Origin: Halichondria panicea
Lineage: Eukaryota; Porifera; Demospongiae; Suberitida; Halichondriidae
Assembly (NCBI RefSeq): GCF_963675165.1
Contig: NC_087381.1
Span: 7,410,419 to 7,474,418 of the forward strand
Direction: 5' to 3'
DNA length: 64,000 bases
Shown here: positions 22,043 to 33,452 of the stretch, piece after piece
How positions within the stretch are numbered: position 1 is the first letter of the stretch
Layout: the number at the start of each line of letters is the position of its first letter
Made by a program: the position numbers and the translations under genes
The notes under the pieces: generated by a model
What the model saw: only the letters and a program-made list of their open reading frames with translations
Databases searched by the model: none
Told to the model about the DNA's origin: nothing

Positions 22043-22641
22043 GAGTCCCACCTACGCAATAATTACATGCAGTGTTTACATGCAATGATGTCAGTGTTCA
22101 CAGTGATGCACATTGAAACCAGTGATACGGTGATACTGGTGTTCACCAGTGTTTACAATGATGTCAGTGTTTGCAGTGATGCCAGTGTTTGCAGTGCGAA
22201 CACTGGCATCACTGCGAACACTGAGGTATCACTGCAAACACTGGCACCACTGCAAACACTGGCAATCACTGGTGAACACCAGTATCATCGTATCTGTTAG
22301 AGGAAGTAATTGATCAAGTGGTAAACCACAAGTGTAGTGATTAGGTGAACTCTTCACTTAGACTGTACATCTAGATTATTCTAGTTAATGAACTTTGACG
22401 AACTAGGTAGAACATTCTAGAGTTATATGTGTTCTGTATATAAGTTCTTGAGTTTTGTGCAAGCTAGGTTATGATTAGGTTATGAATGTTATGCTGTTTC
22501 TGTTGTCTACTGCTGTTATTAAGTTACAAGAACAAAGTGTGACTAGTGTCAACTGCGATATCTGCGAACAGTATCACCGGTTTCGAACACTGACATCATT
22601 GCATGTAAACACTGCATGTAATTATTGCGTAGGCGGGACTC
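22043..22641. mobile_element. TIR element rich in CACTGGCATCACTG repeats
   Basis: Starts GAGTCCCACCTACGCAATAA and ends with the same sequence inverted. The inverted ends extend about 60 bases (ATTACATGCAGTGTTTACAT). Inside, 22080-22280 is a dense mirror of GTGTTTGCAGTGATGCCA units. It has no coding capacity. Confidence 0.65.
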
Positions 22642-23415
22642 TGTAATTTATAATTATTATGGATCCATCTTACATGAGACATCAACCTCAACACTATAAT
22701 ACAATAATCATGCATGTCTGTATATAAATGTCATTGGGGAGATCAAGTTGTTTTCTCAATCAAGTTGTAACTTGGGTTTTGGCTTGAGCTTGCAAGCTGT
22801 TCCTTTTTACGTTTCTACTGCATGTAGCTTTGTATCTTGCAATTGCTTCGAGTAGTCAGAGACTTTGACATAGTCTTAGTACAAGCATGGCTCCTTTCTG
22901 TTTGCTTACAGAAAAAGCTTGAAAAACACTTTGAAATCTGTGCATGCCTGGGGCTGTATGTTTATTGTAACAACATGTTGACCAATGAGATCAATTTGTG
23001 GTAACGTGTAAGTGTTGTATAAAAGATACTGCATGCATGCCCATGATCTAACCATTACTTATTAGTCAAATCTATGGTCCATGGTTACTATAATTTATAA
23101 CGGCTTAGATACTGTTTTAGAATTACATCACGGCCGGGATACTAAAACAAGCCCTTTTGGGCTTCCAAACCACGTAGAAACTTCTTATTATAGAACACTA
23201 ATTTGTCATGCACAGAAGTGATCAACACAGTTCACATAACTAGTATAATTATAGTCAAACTTCTCTCTTACAAAACACACACACAAATTAACACACAAAA
23301 AGGAATAGCTACTAATTATTAGAGTTAATTAGTATAATAGTAGGATAAAGTATCTTTATATCTACACTATACATTAACTGTTAGTTATGTTAGTTCAAAC
23401 TTGAATGTAACACTC
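22642..23415 (-). repeat. 3' flank of gene 2, shared by genes 2, 3 and 4
   Basis: From about 22915 on, the sequence is nearly identical to 38840-39306 and 54480-54967. It includes GAAATCTGTGCATGCCTGGG and the palindrome AAGCCCTTTTGGGCTT. It marks the right end of the tandem duplication unit. Confidence 0.75.
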
Positions 23416-24522
23416 TCACCCAATAACCACGGAGTTGCATCTTCTCTCGTTAAAGTGAGTAAAAGCAAAATCAGTACCATAGGCTGTATCCACAATATAG
23501 TCTGCATACGTGCCCTCAATCACAGGGTCGTTAGGACTCTCAACCTCGTACACGGGCCCAGCTTGTTGGTTCCCAGTGTAGAGGCAATATTCCCGTCGAT
23601 ATTCCCAGGTGAGAGGGTACAGCCAAGCAGTGAATTCGCGCCTCTCATTGGGATGTTCAATCGTAACTTGGTAAAGATTGTCAATGGATGCGGATGATCG
23701 AATGAACCCTGTGAATGGCTCCACGAGGATTGGGATGTTCCAAAACTGGCCTGTAGTGATGTAATACAGTAGAAGAGTCAATTTAGGCAATGCATGGACT
23801 GTAACCTATGCCGTTATAATTATTATAATTAGATAAGATAGAAGGGTCATTATAACTATTAAGGAAGTAATAATTATTATTGTCACACACACAATTTGTC
23901 AATAATAAATTGTAGGACTCACCAATTATTCCGTGTGATCTTTCTCGTAGATTAAAACCTCTTGCTATCACGAACTTGATCATGTCAGCTTGAAACGTCA
24001 GCTCTGCTCCATTGTTGTCAGTACGGAATGTGCTCCAGAATGTACTCTGACGACAGAATACCCACATCACCAGATTGACATCTTCGCAATTTGGGACCAT
24101 GATACGAACGCGATTAGTATACCTTCGAATGCTGATCCCATTGGCCTGATACATATCAGGAATATTTGCTCCATCAACACTTGCAGTGCATACACCACCT
24201 TCGTTCAGGGCAACTCTAATGTTCCTACACCCTCCTACATTATCTGTGGCTCGCACGTGAATATTATCAATGATATTTATGTCTTCTCGTGGTTCGTTGG
24301 GTTGTACTAGCTCGTAATGTACATTCACGCTAATGCATTCATCACTCACAAGGTTAACGAAAGCATCTCTGCGACCGTGAAGCTCATAGCATAGATTTAT
24401 GATATCGTTGGGGCCTATATTATTATTGATGCTGGCTTCAAAGAAAGATGTCTTGTTATCAATGTTGAGAGGTACAGTCATCAGTGGATCTCCAATAGCC
24501 GTATCATTCACAAAATTATTAA
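23416..24522 (-). CDS. Gene 2 ITIH-like module C
   Basis: Exons 23923-24522 and 23416-23750 join as HGIIG|QFWNIPILV. Motifs are VNDTAIGDPLMTVPLNI, LCYELHG, NLVSDECISVN, EDINIIDN, RVRIMVPNC and WVFCRQSTFWS, then YCLYTGNQ and VIEGTYADYIV, ending CNSVVIG before TGA. It is nearly identical to modules D and E and fully open. The GDPL site is kept. Confidence 0.7.
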
Positions 24523-27500
24523 CTGAAGAAGAAAAACAACAATTTATGACCAGCTATCTAATGTGCTTGTATAATTATACATCAATCATACTAACAGTGC
24601 ATGATGCATTCTCCAAGCTTTGGACTAGTTATAACTGTGAGACTATAATCTGTAATTATTACCGTATATTTCTAATTTATCGGACAGCAAAAAATAATTA
24701 TTTTGGAAATTGTCCGGGTATAATTGGAACAGAGAGCATGCGAACTGTCCAGAATATTTAGAACAAGCAAGCAGCTGCATGCGAGCTAGCTAAGTTTAAT
24801 AGAACAGGGTACAACTGAATAGTTTGCACTAGCTATCTAAAACTAGCTACTCAAAGCTATCTCACTGCAGCACTCTAAGTCTTACTTGCCGTCTATGAAT
24901 GACTCAACTTTTCAAGGTATTGTCCGGATATTTAGAACAAATGTAATATTAAAGTACTGGGAGTGTCTGTTGTATTAGAACAACGAAAATTGCCCAAAAG
25001 AGTGTCTGGGGTAATTAGAAGTGTCCGATAAATTAGAAGATATACGGTATATGACATAATCAGTAGGAAAGGCAATGGTTACTATCATTGCCTTTCTAGG
25101 GCTAGCTTGCTTAGCATACTCTCAAAACATTGTACAAATTTAAAGTACATTAGAAAAAGAAATAAAGAAAAAAAACTTTTTTTTTAATAATTTTTTAATT
25201 GCGTTTTATTATTAGCGCGTACTTAATTTAGCGTAAATTAGCTAAAATTAGTAATAACATTTTTCTTAGCCCTCGAAATTAGTTTACGAATTAAATTTTA
25301 CAAGACAAGACAGTATGTCCAAATGGTATTTTTGATTACACGATCACATGCATACAATCGGTCGCAGCCCCCTTGCCAACTATAAGCAACAGACACAGCT
25401 AGCTAGTCAGGTGTTATAAGCTCAGTAAGCAAGAGCATAATAACATAGCCTTACAGTTATTCAGTATAATTTATATTGTAACGTAAGCAGACACCTTAGG
25501 AATGTCACATGAAGGATGATGCACGTCCAACCTCCTCTGGCGCAGGCCTAGTTGGGGACGAGGCTAGGCTAGTCTAGGGTTATTTTCTAAAGCGCTGTTG
25601 TCTGGATCCGAGATTAAGGCTATAGGCTGCATGCATATCTCCAGATGTGAAAGGAACCAGTAAGTACATGCTTTGCCCCAAACTAGAAGGCTTGAAGTCA
25701 GTCATTCATAGTGTGTTCTATGCTGCTGTGTGCCAAGTTATGCATTAATGTCAAAGAACTGCTTTGCAAACACTGTTATTTGTATGGCACTGACCTTGAA
25801 TGTTGTTTGAATGTTGTTAGAATTATAGATCCTTGTAATTGTTAGCTTGTTACGACGCTGATGGTGAATAGCTTGCTTTAACAACTTTATGCCACTTTGA
25901 CCCACATTCTTAATTTAAAGTGCTAATCATGTTAACCCTGTTTTCTCATTACATCTTAGCTAGCTCTAAAAAATCTTAACCCGAAATAAAGAAAATCTGT
26001 TCTCAAAATTATTAATGAGGCTGTGTCTTACAATATTTTGAGTCTTCGTTGGTAGCTTCGGGGCATAAAGTATGGCGCTCCATTTGTTTCATTATTCAAT
26101 AGTGAAAAATATTGTCAATGGCGAAATATGTTGACAATGATGTAATGTGATTGTCAATACTTGGGTTACCTATTGTCAATGATTATCCGATTCATTGTCA
26201 ATAACTATCGTCATGTTTGTCAATAATTGGGTGCCTATTGTCAATAATTATCCGATTCATTGTCAATAAACTATCGTGATGTTGTCAATAATTGGGTTGC
26301 CTGTTGTCAATGATTATCTGATTCATTGTCAATAATATCGTCATGTTTGTCAATAATTGTTGGAATTATTGTCAATAATTATCATCATTATTGTCAATGA
26401 TTGCTCAATTTTATTGTCAATAATTATCATCATTATTGTCAATGATTGCTCAATTTTATTGTCAATAATTATCATCATTTATTGTCAATGATTGTTCAAA
26501 GTATTGCCAATAATTATTCACCCGTTTTTATTCGATGTCCCTGCTCCATTCCGGAATGGGTCACCATATTTTACTGCGCATGCGCATGAACTACCAAGAG
26601 CCACGTGGCAGGAGTTGACTCACTGTACACGTACACAAAAAGACCAGAGATTAAAGACTTACTGCAATTAACTCACGACCTCCCCAGAACACGTACTGCA
26701 GGAAGCTTTAGCAAGGGTCTTGAAGTCGAATGGCAGCCAACGAGCAGAAAGCTTACTATATATGTACATAGCTAGCTGGCCTAGTGTAGTATAATTTAAT
26801 TTATATATATCAGAGTTATTTTACCTGAGCTTCCTGCTCGTTGGCTGCCATTNNNNNNNNNNNNNNNNNNNNNNNNNNNNNNNNNNNNNNNNNNNNNNNN
26901 NNNNNNNNNNNNNNNNNNNNNNNNNNNNNNNNNNNNNNNNNNNNNNNNNNNNNNNNNNNNNNNNNNNNNNNNNNNNNNNNNNNNNNNNNNNNNNNNNNNN
27001 NNNNNNNNNNNNNNNNNNNNNNNNNNNNNNNNNNNNNNNNNNNNNNNNNNNNGCAGAAAGCTTACTATATATGTACATAGCTAGCTGGGCCTAGTGTAGT
27101 ATAATTTAATTTATATATATCAGAGTTATTTTACCTGAGCTTCCTGCTCGTTGGCTGCCATTCGACTTCAAGACCCTTGCTAAAGCTTCCTGCAGTACGT
27201 GTTCTGGGGAGGTCGTGAGTTAATTGCAGTAAGTCTTTAATCTCTGGTCTTTTTGTGTACGTGTACAGTGAGTCAACTCCTGCCACGTGGCTCTTGGTAG
27301 TTTATGCGCATGCGCAGTAAAATATGGTGACCCATTCCGGAATGGAGCAGGGACATCGAATAAAAACGGGTGAATAATTATTGGCAATACTTTGAACAAT
27401 CATTAACAATAAATGATGATAATTATTGACAATAAAATTGAGCAATCATTGACAATAATGATGATAATTATTGACAATAAAATTGAGCAATCATTGACAA

Positions 27501-30500
27501 TAATGATGATAATTATTGACAATAATTCCAACAATTATTGACAAACATGACGATATTATTGACACAATGAATCAGATAATCATTGACAACAGGCAACCCA
27601 ATTATTGACAACATCACGATAGTTTATTGACAATGAATCGGATAATTATTGACAATAGGCACCCAATTATTGACAAACATGACGATAGTTATTGACAATG
27701 AATCGGATAATCATTGACAATAGGTAACCCAAGTATTGACAATCACATTACATCATTGTCAACATATTTCACCATTGACAATATTTTTCACTATTGAATA
27801 ATGAAACAAATGGAGCGCCATAATAAAGCAATACTTTATTGACATTATTATTGTGCACCATAAAATGGTTTGCTTTCCCAGAGCCTAGATCAAAAAGTCT
27901 TACGTTCACACACAGGAGGCTCATCAGACCATGTCATTGAGCCTAAGCACGTTCGAATTCGAGGTCCGACCAGATGGAAGCCATCATTACATCTATGAGT
28001 AGCCAATGTTCCCCCATCATAATCAGGAGTAAAATCAGGACCATATGTAATAACTCCGTTTGAAAGGGTTGCCAGTGGTGGACATTGCACTGTAGAGGAG
28101 AATCATTTTATATGACACAAAAGACTGCATGAGCAACACGAGCTGATAATACATGTATGCATACACACATTGTTCAGTGGCAAGAATACAGCTGCATCAA
28201 TTATGAACGGCTAGCACATCGCAAACGGTTGGCTTGATTACACACAACTTGCGTGTGCATATTCACCCTCACAGACGCATAAAAATGCAAAGCATGCACA
28301 TGCAGAGACAACATAAATTTCGACATGACATCAAAATGAAGTTGAAGTGCAGGAAAATAATTTATAAAATGAGGGTGTGCTATTATAAAATTAACTTTCT
28401 CAGAGCCTAACGTACCGATGCACACAGGTGGAAAGCGATTCTATAACCCTCCGACTTCACACTCTCGAGTCTCAAATCCGGACAGACGGTAACCATCATT
28501 ACAGGTGTAAGTAGCAATTGCACCCACATCAAAATCAGCAGTCCGCATATCAGGACCATATGTAATAGATCCGTTTGGAATGAATGGCAGTGGTGAACAT
28601 ACCTCCACTGTAAAGGAGAATAATCTATGTATGAAGGAGAATAATTTGCACAAAAGATTGGGCAACACACGCAGATAACATACAACAAGAGGATTTTGGG
28701 GAAGGTAGCAAGTATTTTTTGGTATAATCCACTCAAACGCACAAAGCAACACCAATATCCCAACCCTTATACCGCAAACATGAACAGATAAAACAAGAGA
28801 GAGTGGAAATTGCACGTACACTGGTTTTTTTGCTAGCTTGAGCAAGGAAACGACCACCAATAAACGATGCCGCCCCCATCGCTATCCATAATATAATATT
28901 ATAGCTAAACTTTGTCATGGGTCAGGTTCAGGTACAAATTAGCATTTTAGCTACTCAGGTCGGCATAATTTATATTGACTGACACTGGCGGTCAAAGCTA
29001 CATAAAGCTACTAGGTATTAATTAACACATGACAGGCATAATTAAAGTCACTAATTTGTAACTGGATAATTCCAGGGCCGTAGCCACCAGTCAGGTTAGT
29101 CAGGTTTCAACCTGACCACTTTTTCCGAGGTGAATAGGCAATGGTCGTCATTACAGTAACACATAATGTACCAAAATAATGTGCAGTGAACTCCTGCAGT
29201 GCAAAACATGCAAGCATGCTAGGACTATAATTTTATAAGTGATCAAGACTATTAGTCTATAAGTGTTGCATGCTATCATTGCTATGGTGAGAGAGAATCC
29301 CTTCCTAGTCTTCCAGACCAAGCTCACCATCCAGCTAATCATTTGTTTTTCCCCAAGCAATCATTTGGAAAGTCCAAACCAGTTCTGTGGTCTTGCTAAA
29401 TAAAACTTTGCTGTTTCTTCATCATGATGAGAGTCAAGATGTTGTTCTGTAACATTATTTTGTGTTAGGGCTAAGTTTTAAAGCTAAACTAGCCTCGAGA
29501 CCAGGCCGATTAAAATACGTATTTTAATCGGCCTAGATTTGAGGCTAAAGCTAAACAGTCAGTAGACAAGGGGCGTAACCAACGACACAGGAAGTGGGCG
29601 TGGCCTCGGAAAAGTCACCGCGCTATGCGCACCGATTTGTAACCTGACCACTCTAAAGTTGGTGGCTACGGCCCTGAATTCGCATTAGTGCGCCAAAATG
29701 TGCTGCCACACCCACTTCCGGTCCCAGTGATTGTCCAGTTTTCAGTATAATTATCTGGTAAGCCTGGTCAAAGACTTGGAAAAATGATGCTCTCTCTCAA
29801 CATTCACATTTGAAAATTGTGCGTCCTCAAAAACGCTGAAGGCAGAGCTCATGCGGAGCAATGCCATTACAACACCACGTCCATGGCATTTAATTAACTT
29901 TAACTGAGTTCACCCTCACACCCCTGAGTTTATACACCATACACCACTAACTTTATCCTTAAATTGATTGAACTATCCTGCCCTAGACAAACTAGCTTGA
30001 GAGAAGAGATCCAGGAGTTAAAATCATGTGGCTCTATATATAGAAACTGACTCTGCATGAGCAATTAATAAGGCTGTGGGGGGTATGTGCGTTTGGTCCC
30101 ACTGTTAGTGCTAGGGCTTACTAATCTCTAGCTCTGTTGGAGACTGTTCTACCACATTTCTAATTCGCTTATAATCACTTCTACCATAGAGCTACATAGC
30201 TGTCACACGTGAGCAAACACTGTCATATGCAACGATATCCTCATTAGCGACCTAATGAGACCTGTCGTATCTTCCTCGGCATTGTGTAGGGATTCGTTTC
30301 ACTTGCCCGATAATATCACATGCGCACCTGCGATTATCAATCCATAACTTTCGACGTTGTAGCGCAAGACAATAATTAATTATGATAACTTTCTGAGAGC
30401 CTAATGAATCTTACGTAGTTCACATGCAGCTAGCATGCATACCTGCTTGTTCTAACTATTCCGGACATCTCCCTTGTGCTATAAAGATCTGTTCCAATCA

Positions 30501-32521
30501 TACCAAGCTACAACTCACTCAACTGTTTCAACTTTTCTCTTCGTGTCGCTCTGCTCATTAATTCCTATAAATAGATAGAAGCTTCAGTTCAATATTTCCT
30601 GGCCTACCTAAGCTAGTATGGCCTAATCGTGTATGATGAAGTTCTCAGCAGTTTTTATTAATATTTTCGGTCGTGGCCGTTATTACGTTGTCATTGACAG
30701 AGTGCAATTACTTGACAGGTAATTGCACTCTGTCAATGACGACGTGCAATTCTGGACCAGATGTGATACGGGATTATGTAATAGCTCCGTTTGGAATGGA
30801 TTATGTAATAGCTCCGTTTGGAATGGATTATGTAATAGCTCCGTTTGGAATGGGTGGCAGTGCTGGACATCGCCTTGTAAGGGATATTATGTGTTGGGGT
30901 GAATAACTATATACAAATACATTGTCCACAAGCTGACAACCAAGCAGACAAAAATTATACCTTAAACATTACTCCACAAAACTATATATTATTATTGCTT
31001 TATGAGTGCCCCTGCTGATATGACAGTTATAATAAGTATAGTGGGATGACAGGGTGCTTCATCAGTATATAATTATTATTATGATCTTGAACTATGCACA
31101 CAACCATATTATGGTATTTGACAACTTACGAATGCAACTATAGTAGCCGGTGGAGAGAAAACAGTAAAAACCACAAATTCTCCACCTCCTAACTGGACTA
31201 CCCTGGTTGTACATATGCCGCTAGTATTCACTCTCACATATGTGAAGCCCTCATTGCATGTGTAGGTGGCAACAGTCCCTATAAATCTGAACTCCTCGTC
31301 GGGATCATATGTGATAACTCCATTTTCCAGAGGAGGGTGATCTTGACAAATTGCTGCAAATTACACATAGGTATATATAGTGCAAATTTAACACTGATAA
31401 AAGAACGATGTTATACCTATATATAATTATACACTTACGTATGCAATTTGGTTCTGGATCGGTCCAAAATGGAGTGTCGGAAATCGAAGGATTTGCAATG
31501 CATTCCCTTTGCAAGGTACCATTTGGAATGAAAGCAAAACTATTAAGGCACTGATATGTTGCAATGGTGCCCGGAACTCTCGACACAGGATCATATGAAA
31601 TACCACCTGACAAGCCTCTGAAGTTTAAATCCGCACCATCGTTGAGTAGAGGACATTGTCCTGAATATAGAAAGAGAATTTATTATGCATAATAATTTGT
31701 ATATGTAAGTTATAGCTATACTATGGTTCTAGGGAATTATGGCAGTAAGCAAGGGCCTAGCAACTGCATGAAAATAATATTACTACTGTTTTAGCATAGA
31801 TTTAGCCATAATTATTATTATGACAGTCACAATAAACATTTGATCACTTACTTTCACAAGTTCGATTCCGGATGTCCCAATTAACGCTAATTAGTACACC
31901 AAATTCTAAATTTTGTTGGCAAAGATCAAATGACTGTCCAGATACGCCAAACATTGGAAGACTACAGGTATACTCAGCACGGGTACCACCACTATATCCA
32001 CTGGCAGGGGGGTCTTCGTTTGTCCGTACAATATTAGTACTGTATTCTATGTTAAAGATGGCCGGCGGGAATAGTTCTTCCAAAACGTCGGCCTCACACA
32101 GCAGAACTGCATAATTGATGATTCATGCATAATAAATAATAGCTATAATGGGTAAAGCATCGTACCTCTACACGTTGGCTCCTCTCCTGTCCAAAATGGT
32201 TGTAGAGTGACTGGATTGAAATTACATACTCTTGTACGACTTCCTGAGTTTCCAAAGTTTCCAAAGCCGCTTTCGCCATCGCAGTCAGAATACGTGGCTG
32301 TAGTGAATTGTCTCAGCACAGGCGCATCAGGATCGTACGAAATAGTTAAACCAAAGTCTGGATTAGATGGCGTTAACCTGGGGCATTGAGCTGTGTTGGG
32401 AAAACAAAATCCATTATCATGCAGAAGTAAAACATGTACTCTTACCTTGACATTGATGATTGTAAGCTGCTAAGAGCACAAGGAAAATCGCAGGAAATTT
32501 GAGATGCAGAAATTTGGCCAT
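23416..32521 (-). CDS. Gene 2: secreted CCP protein with ITIH-like C-terminus
   Basis: Exons are 32446-32521 (signal peptide MAKFLHLKFPAIFLVLLAA), then CCPs 32166-32390, 31852-32106, 31439-31660, 31130-31353, 28416-28607 and 27904-28089, then module C at 23923-24522 and 23416-23750. There are no Calx-beta exons. Exon 31130-31353 has a 2-base insertion against its intact copy at 45307-45528 (224 versus 222 bases), and exon 28416-28607 has an in-frame TAG. Because all junctions are phase 1, leaving out these two exons gives an open frame from ATG to stop. A foldback transposon with an assembly gap lies in the last long intron. It could be a working gene that skips two dead exons, or a young pseudogene. 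Confidence 0.65.
24660..25053. mobile_element. TIR element, AATTTATCGGACA family
   Basis: Left ACCGTATATTTCTAATTTAT plus CGGACA, right TGTCCGATAAATTAGAAG plus ATATACGGTAT, inverted to each other. Related and more decayed pieces lie at about 43838-44890 and at 61545-63690. It has no coding capacity. Confidence 0.65.
25054..26070. other. Intronic or intergenic, no exon seen
   Basis: Lies in gene 2's long intron between module C and CCP 27904-28089. A stretch of A- and T-runs (25135-25230) recurs at about 60995-61110. In genes 3 and 4 this position holds two more CCP exons, which are absent here. Confidence 0.4.
26071..27822. mobile_element. Large foldback element with assembly gap
   Basis: The arms (about 26071-26740 and 27155-27822) are reverse complements over about 670 bases, starting TATGGCGCTCCATTTG. 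They consist largely of degenerate ATTGTCAATAATTATC units. It is flanked by ATAAAG at 26065-26070 and 27823-27828, probably a 6-bp target duplication. The short central part is interrupted by 200 Ns. It has no coding capacity. Confidence 0.75.
26853..27052. other. 200-base assembly gap, probably spurious
   Basis: Exactly 200 Ns. The 109 bases before the gap (26744-26852) and the 110 bases after it (27053-27162) are the same sequence in the same direction, differing by one G. The contigs therefore most likely overlap and the gap is not real. Confidence 0.75.
28416..28607 (-). pseudogene. Gene 2 CCP exon with in-frame stop
   Basis: A CCP (VEVCSPLP, NGSITYGPD, TYTCNDGYRLS, ETREC) breaks at GGL-TAG, where the copy at 42961-43146 reads GGRWNR. 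Splice sites are intact and the length is 192 bases, so it could be skipped. Confidence 0.7.
29073..29676. mobile_element. TIR element, CAGGGCCGTAGCCACCA, with empty site in gene 3 copy
   Basis: Ends are CAGGGCCGTAGCCACC and GGTGGCTACGGCCCTG, with a 5-bp duplication AATTC on both sides. The duplicated region in gene 3 (inverted, about 42600-42640) runs through without the element, which shows it inserted after the duplication. A 58-bp mini-element (29490-29547) sits inside it. Confidence 0.8.
29490..29547. mobile_element. 58-bp palindromic mini-element, copy 1
   Basis: Starts TAGCCTCG, ends GAGGCTA, and is nearly one palindrome centred on AATACGTATT. It is flanked by AAGCTAAAC at 29481-29489 and 29548-29556, a perfect 9-bp target duplication. 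Other copies are at 49045-49102 and 51791-51842. Confidence 0.8.
30741..30885 (-). pseudogene. Dead CCP exon with triplicated 28-bp segment
   Basis: On the minus strand the start of a CCP (CPALPPIPNGAIT-like) is recognisable. The 28-base unit GATTATGTAATAGCTCCGTT onward (plus strand) occurs three times in a row, creating repeated stops. It lies between CCP exons 28416-28607 and 31130-31353 of gene 2. A more decayed counterpart is near 45030-45110. Confidence 0.55.
31130..32390 (-). CDS. Gene 2 N-terminal CCP exons 1-4
   Basis: 32166-32390 (AQCPRLTPSN, ATYSDCDG, FWTGEEPTC), 31852-32106 (LLCEADVLEE, AEYTCSLPMF, NWDIRNRTC), 31439-31660 (GQCPLLNDG, ATYQCLNSF, FWTDPEPNC) and 31130-31353 (ICQDHPPLENG, ATYTCNEGF). 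They are longer and more divergent than gene 1's CCPs. The fourth is shifted by a 2-base insertion near its end. Confidence 0.75.
32446..32521 (-). CDS. Gene 2 signal-peptide exon
   Basis: ATG at 32521; MAKFLHLKFPAIFLVLLAAY, then NHQCQ and donor G|GTAAGA in phase 1. The exon is conserved base for base in gene 3 (46661-46736). Confidence 0.85.
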
Positions 32522-33452
32522 GGCTTCCAACAATGCAAAGAATATACAACAGGTTGTATATTCTCTTTCAAAGAGAGAGCCTCAGCTGAACTGATCTTAT
32601 TATGCCTCGAGGCGTAGCCGCACGAGGGATACGGTAAAGCTGAGCTGACTGTGTGTGTGTGTGTGTGTCTGTGTGTGTGTCTGTTCCAGCTGTAACTGCT
32701 CAACGGTTGCAATGCGACGAAAGCTAACAGCTTCTATAGGCTTCTAGCCACGTTCTCTTGGATTTTGATTCGTGGATTAGCAAACTAAAGCTTCTTTCTC
32801 GAGTTATGGCTAGTTTGACTCACATTGAAGGCTGTTGCAGTCTCTTCAGAATCTTTCATAGCATCATCTGTCCGCACAAACTTTCTATTCAACATATGAG
32901 TTGGCCTTGCACTAAAGCGCTAGCTTTTTGTTAGCTACAATACTCAGAAAATATCTGTTAAAACAGCTAGCTAGCTAGCAGTAGCCATTTGTGAAAATTG
33001 ATCTCTTTGGACACACCCTTTAATTATTCCTGTGGATGTAATGCGCATGCGCGCTCATTCCCCATGTGTGAGAAATAATATCCAAGATCCAGATCCAGAT
33101 CCTCCTGGCAGAATCATCTTTGTCTTGAAGGCCTGGTAAGCCACAAAACACTACCATATAACAATATAGATAACAATATGCATGTACACAGGTCTTTTCT
33201 TCTTAGATATTATATACACTGAACTACACAGATCCTGGAAGAATCAATTTTCTTCTTTCTTGAGGTCCTGGTAAGCCACATAATACAGCAATAGATGCAT
33301 GTAAATAAGTCTTTTCTTCTCAGTGACTTTATATAGATAAGCTAACTTTAATATTCATTATAGAAACTAATATAACACTCTAATACTTTTCAGCGAAAGC
33401 AAAAACATGGCGAGAGGCATTAGCACAGCGCCAGCTTGAACACTAGTTCTAT
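32522..33452 (-). promoter_or_regulatory. Gene 2 upstream region (possible promoter), lost from gene 3
   Basis: Contains the CGAGGGATACGGTAAAGCTG and AGCTGTAACTGCTCAACGG block shared with the 5' region of gene 1. It also contains the TCTCGAGTTATGGCTAG block found again at 60130 and, in part, at 63880. About 32600-33446 is absent from the gene 3 copy, where GATCTTATT runs straight into CTATCAGTG. Regulatory function is inferred from position. Confidence 0.4.

Noticed and set aside
23923-24522. Von Willebrand factor type D domain
   Set aside because: A GDP-x start fits, but the CGLCGNFNG-type core is missing, while the NLVSD, HG-x-x-GQFW and G-x-Y-x-DY motifs favour the ITIH C-terminal domain.
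26100-26520. CRISPR-like array of TTGTCAATAATTATC repeats
   Set aside because: Unit length and spacers are irregular and mirrored across the centre; this is a eukaryotic foldback element.
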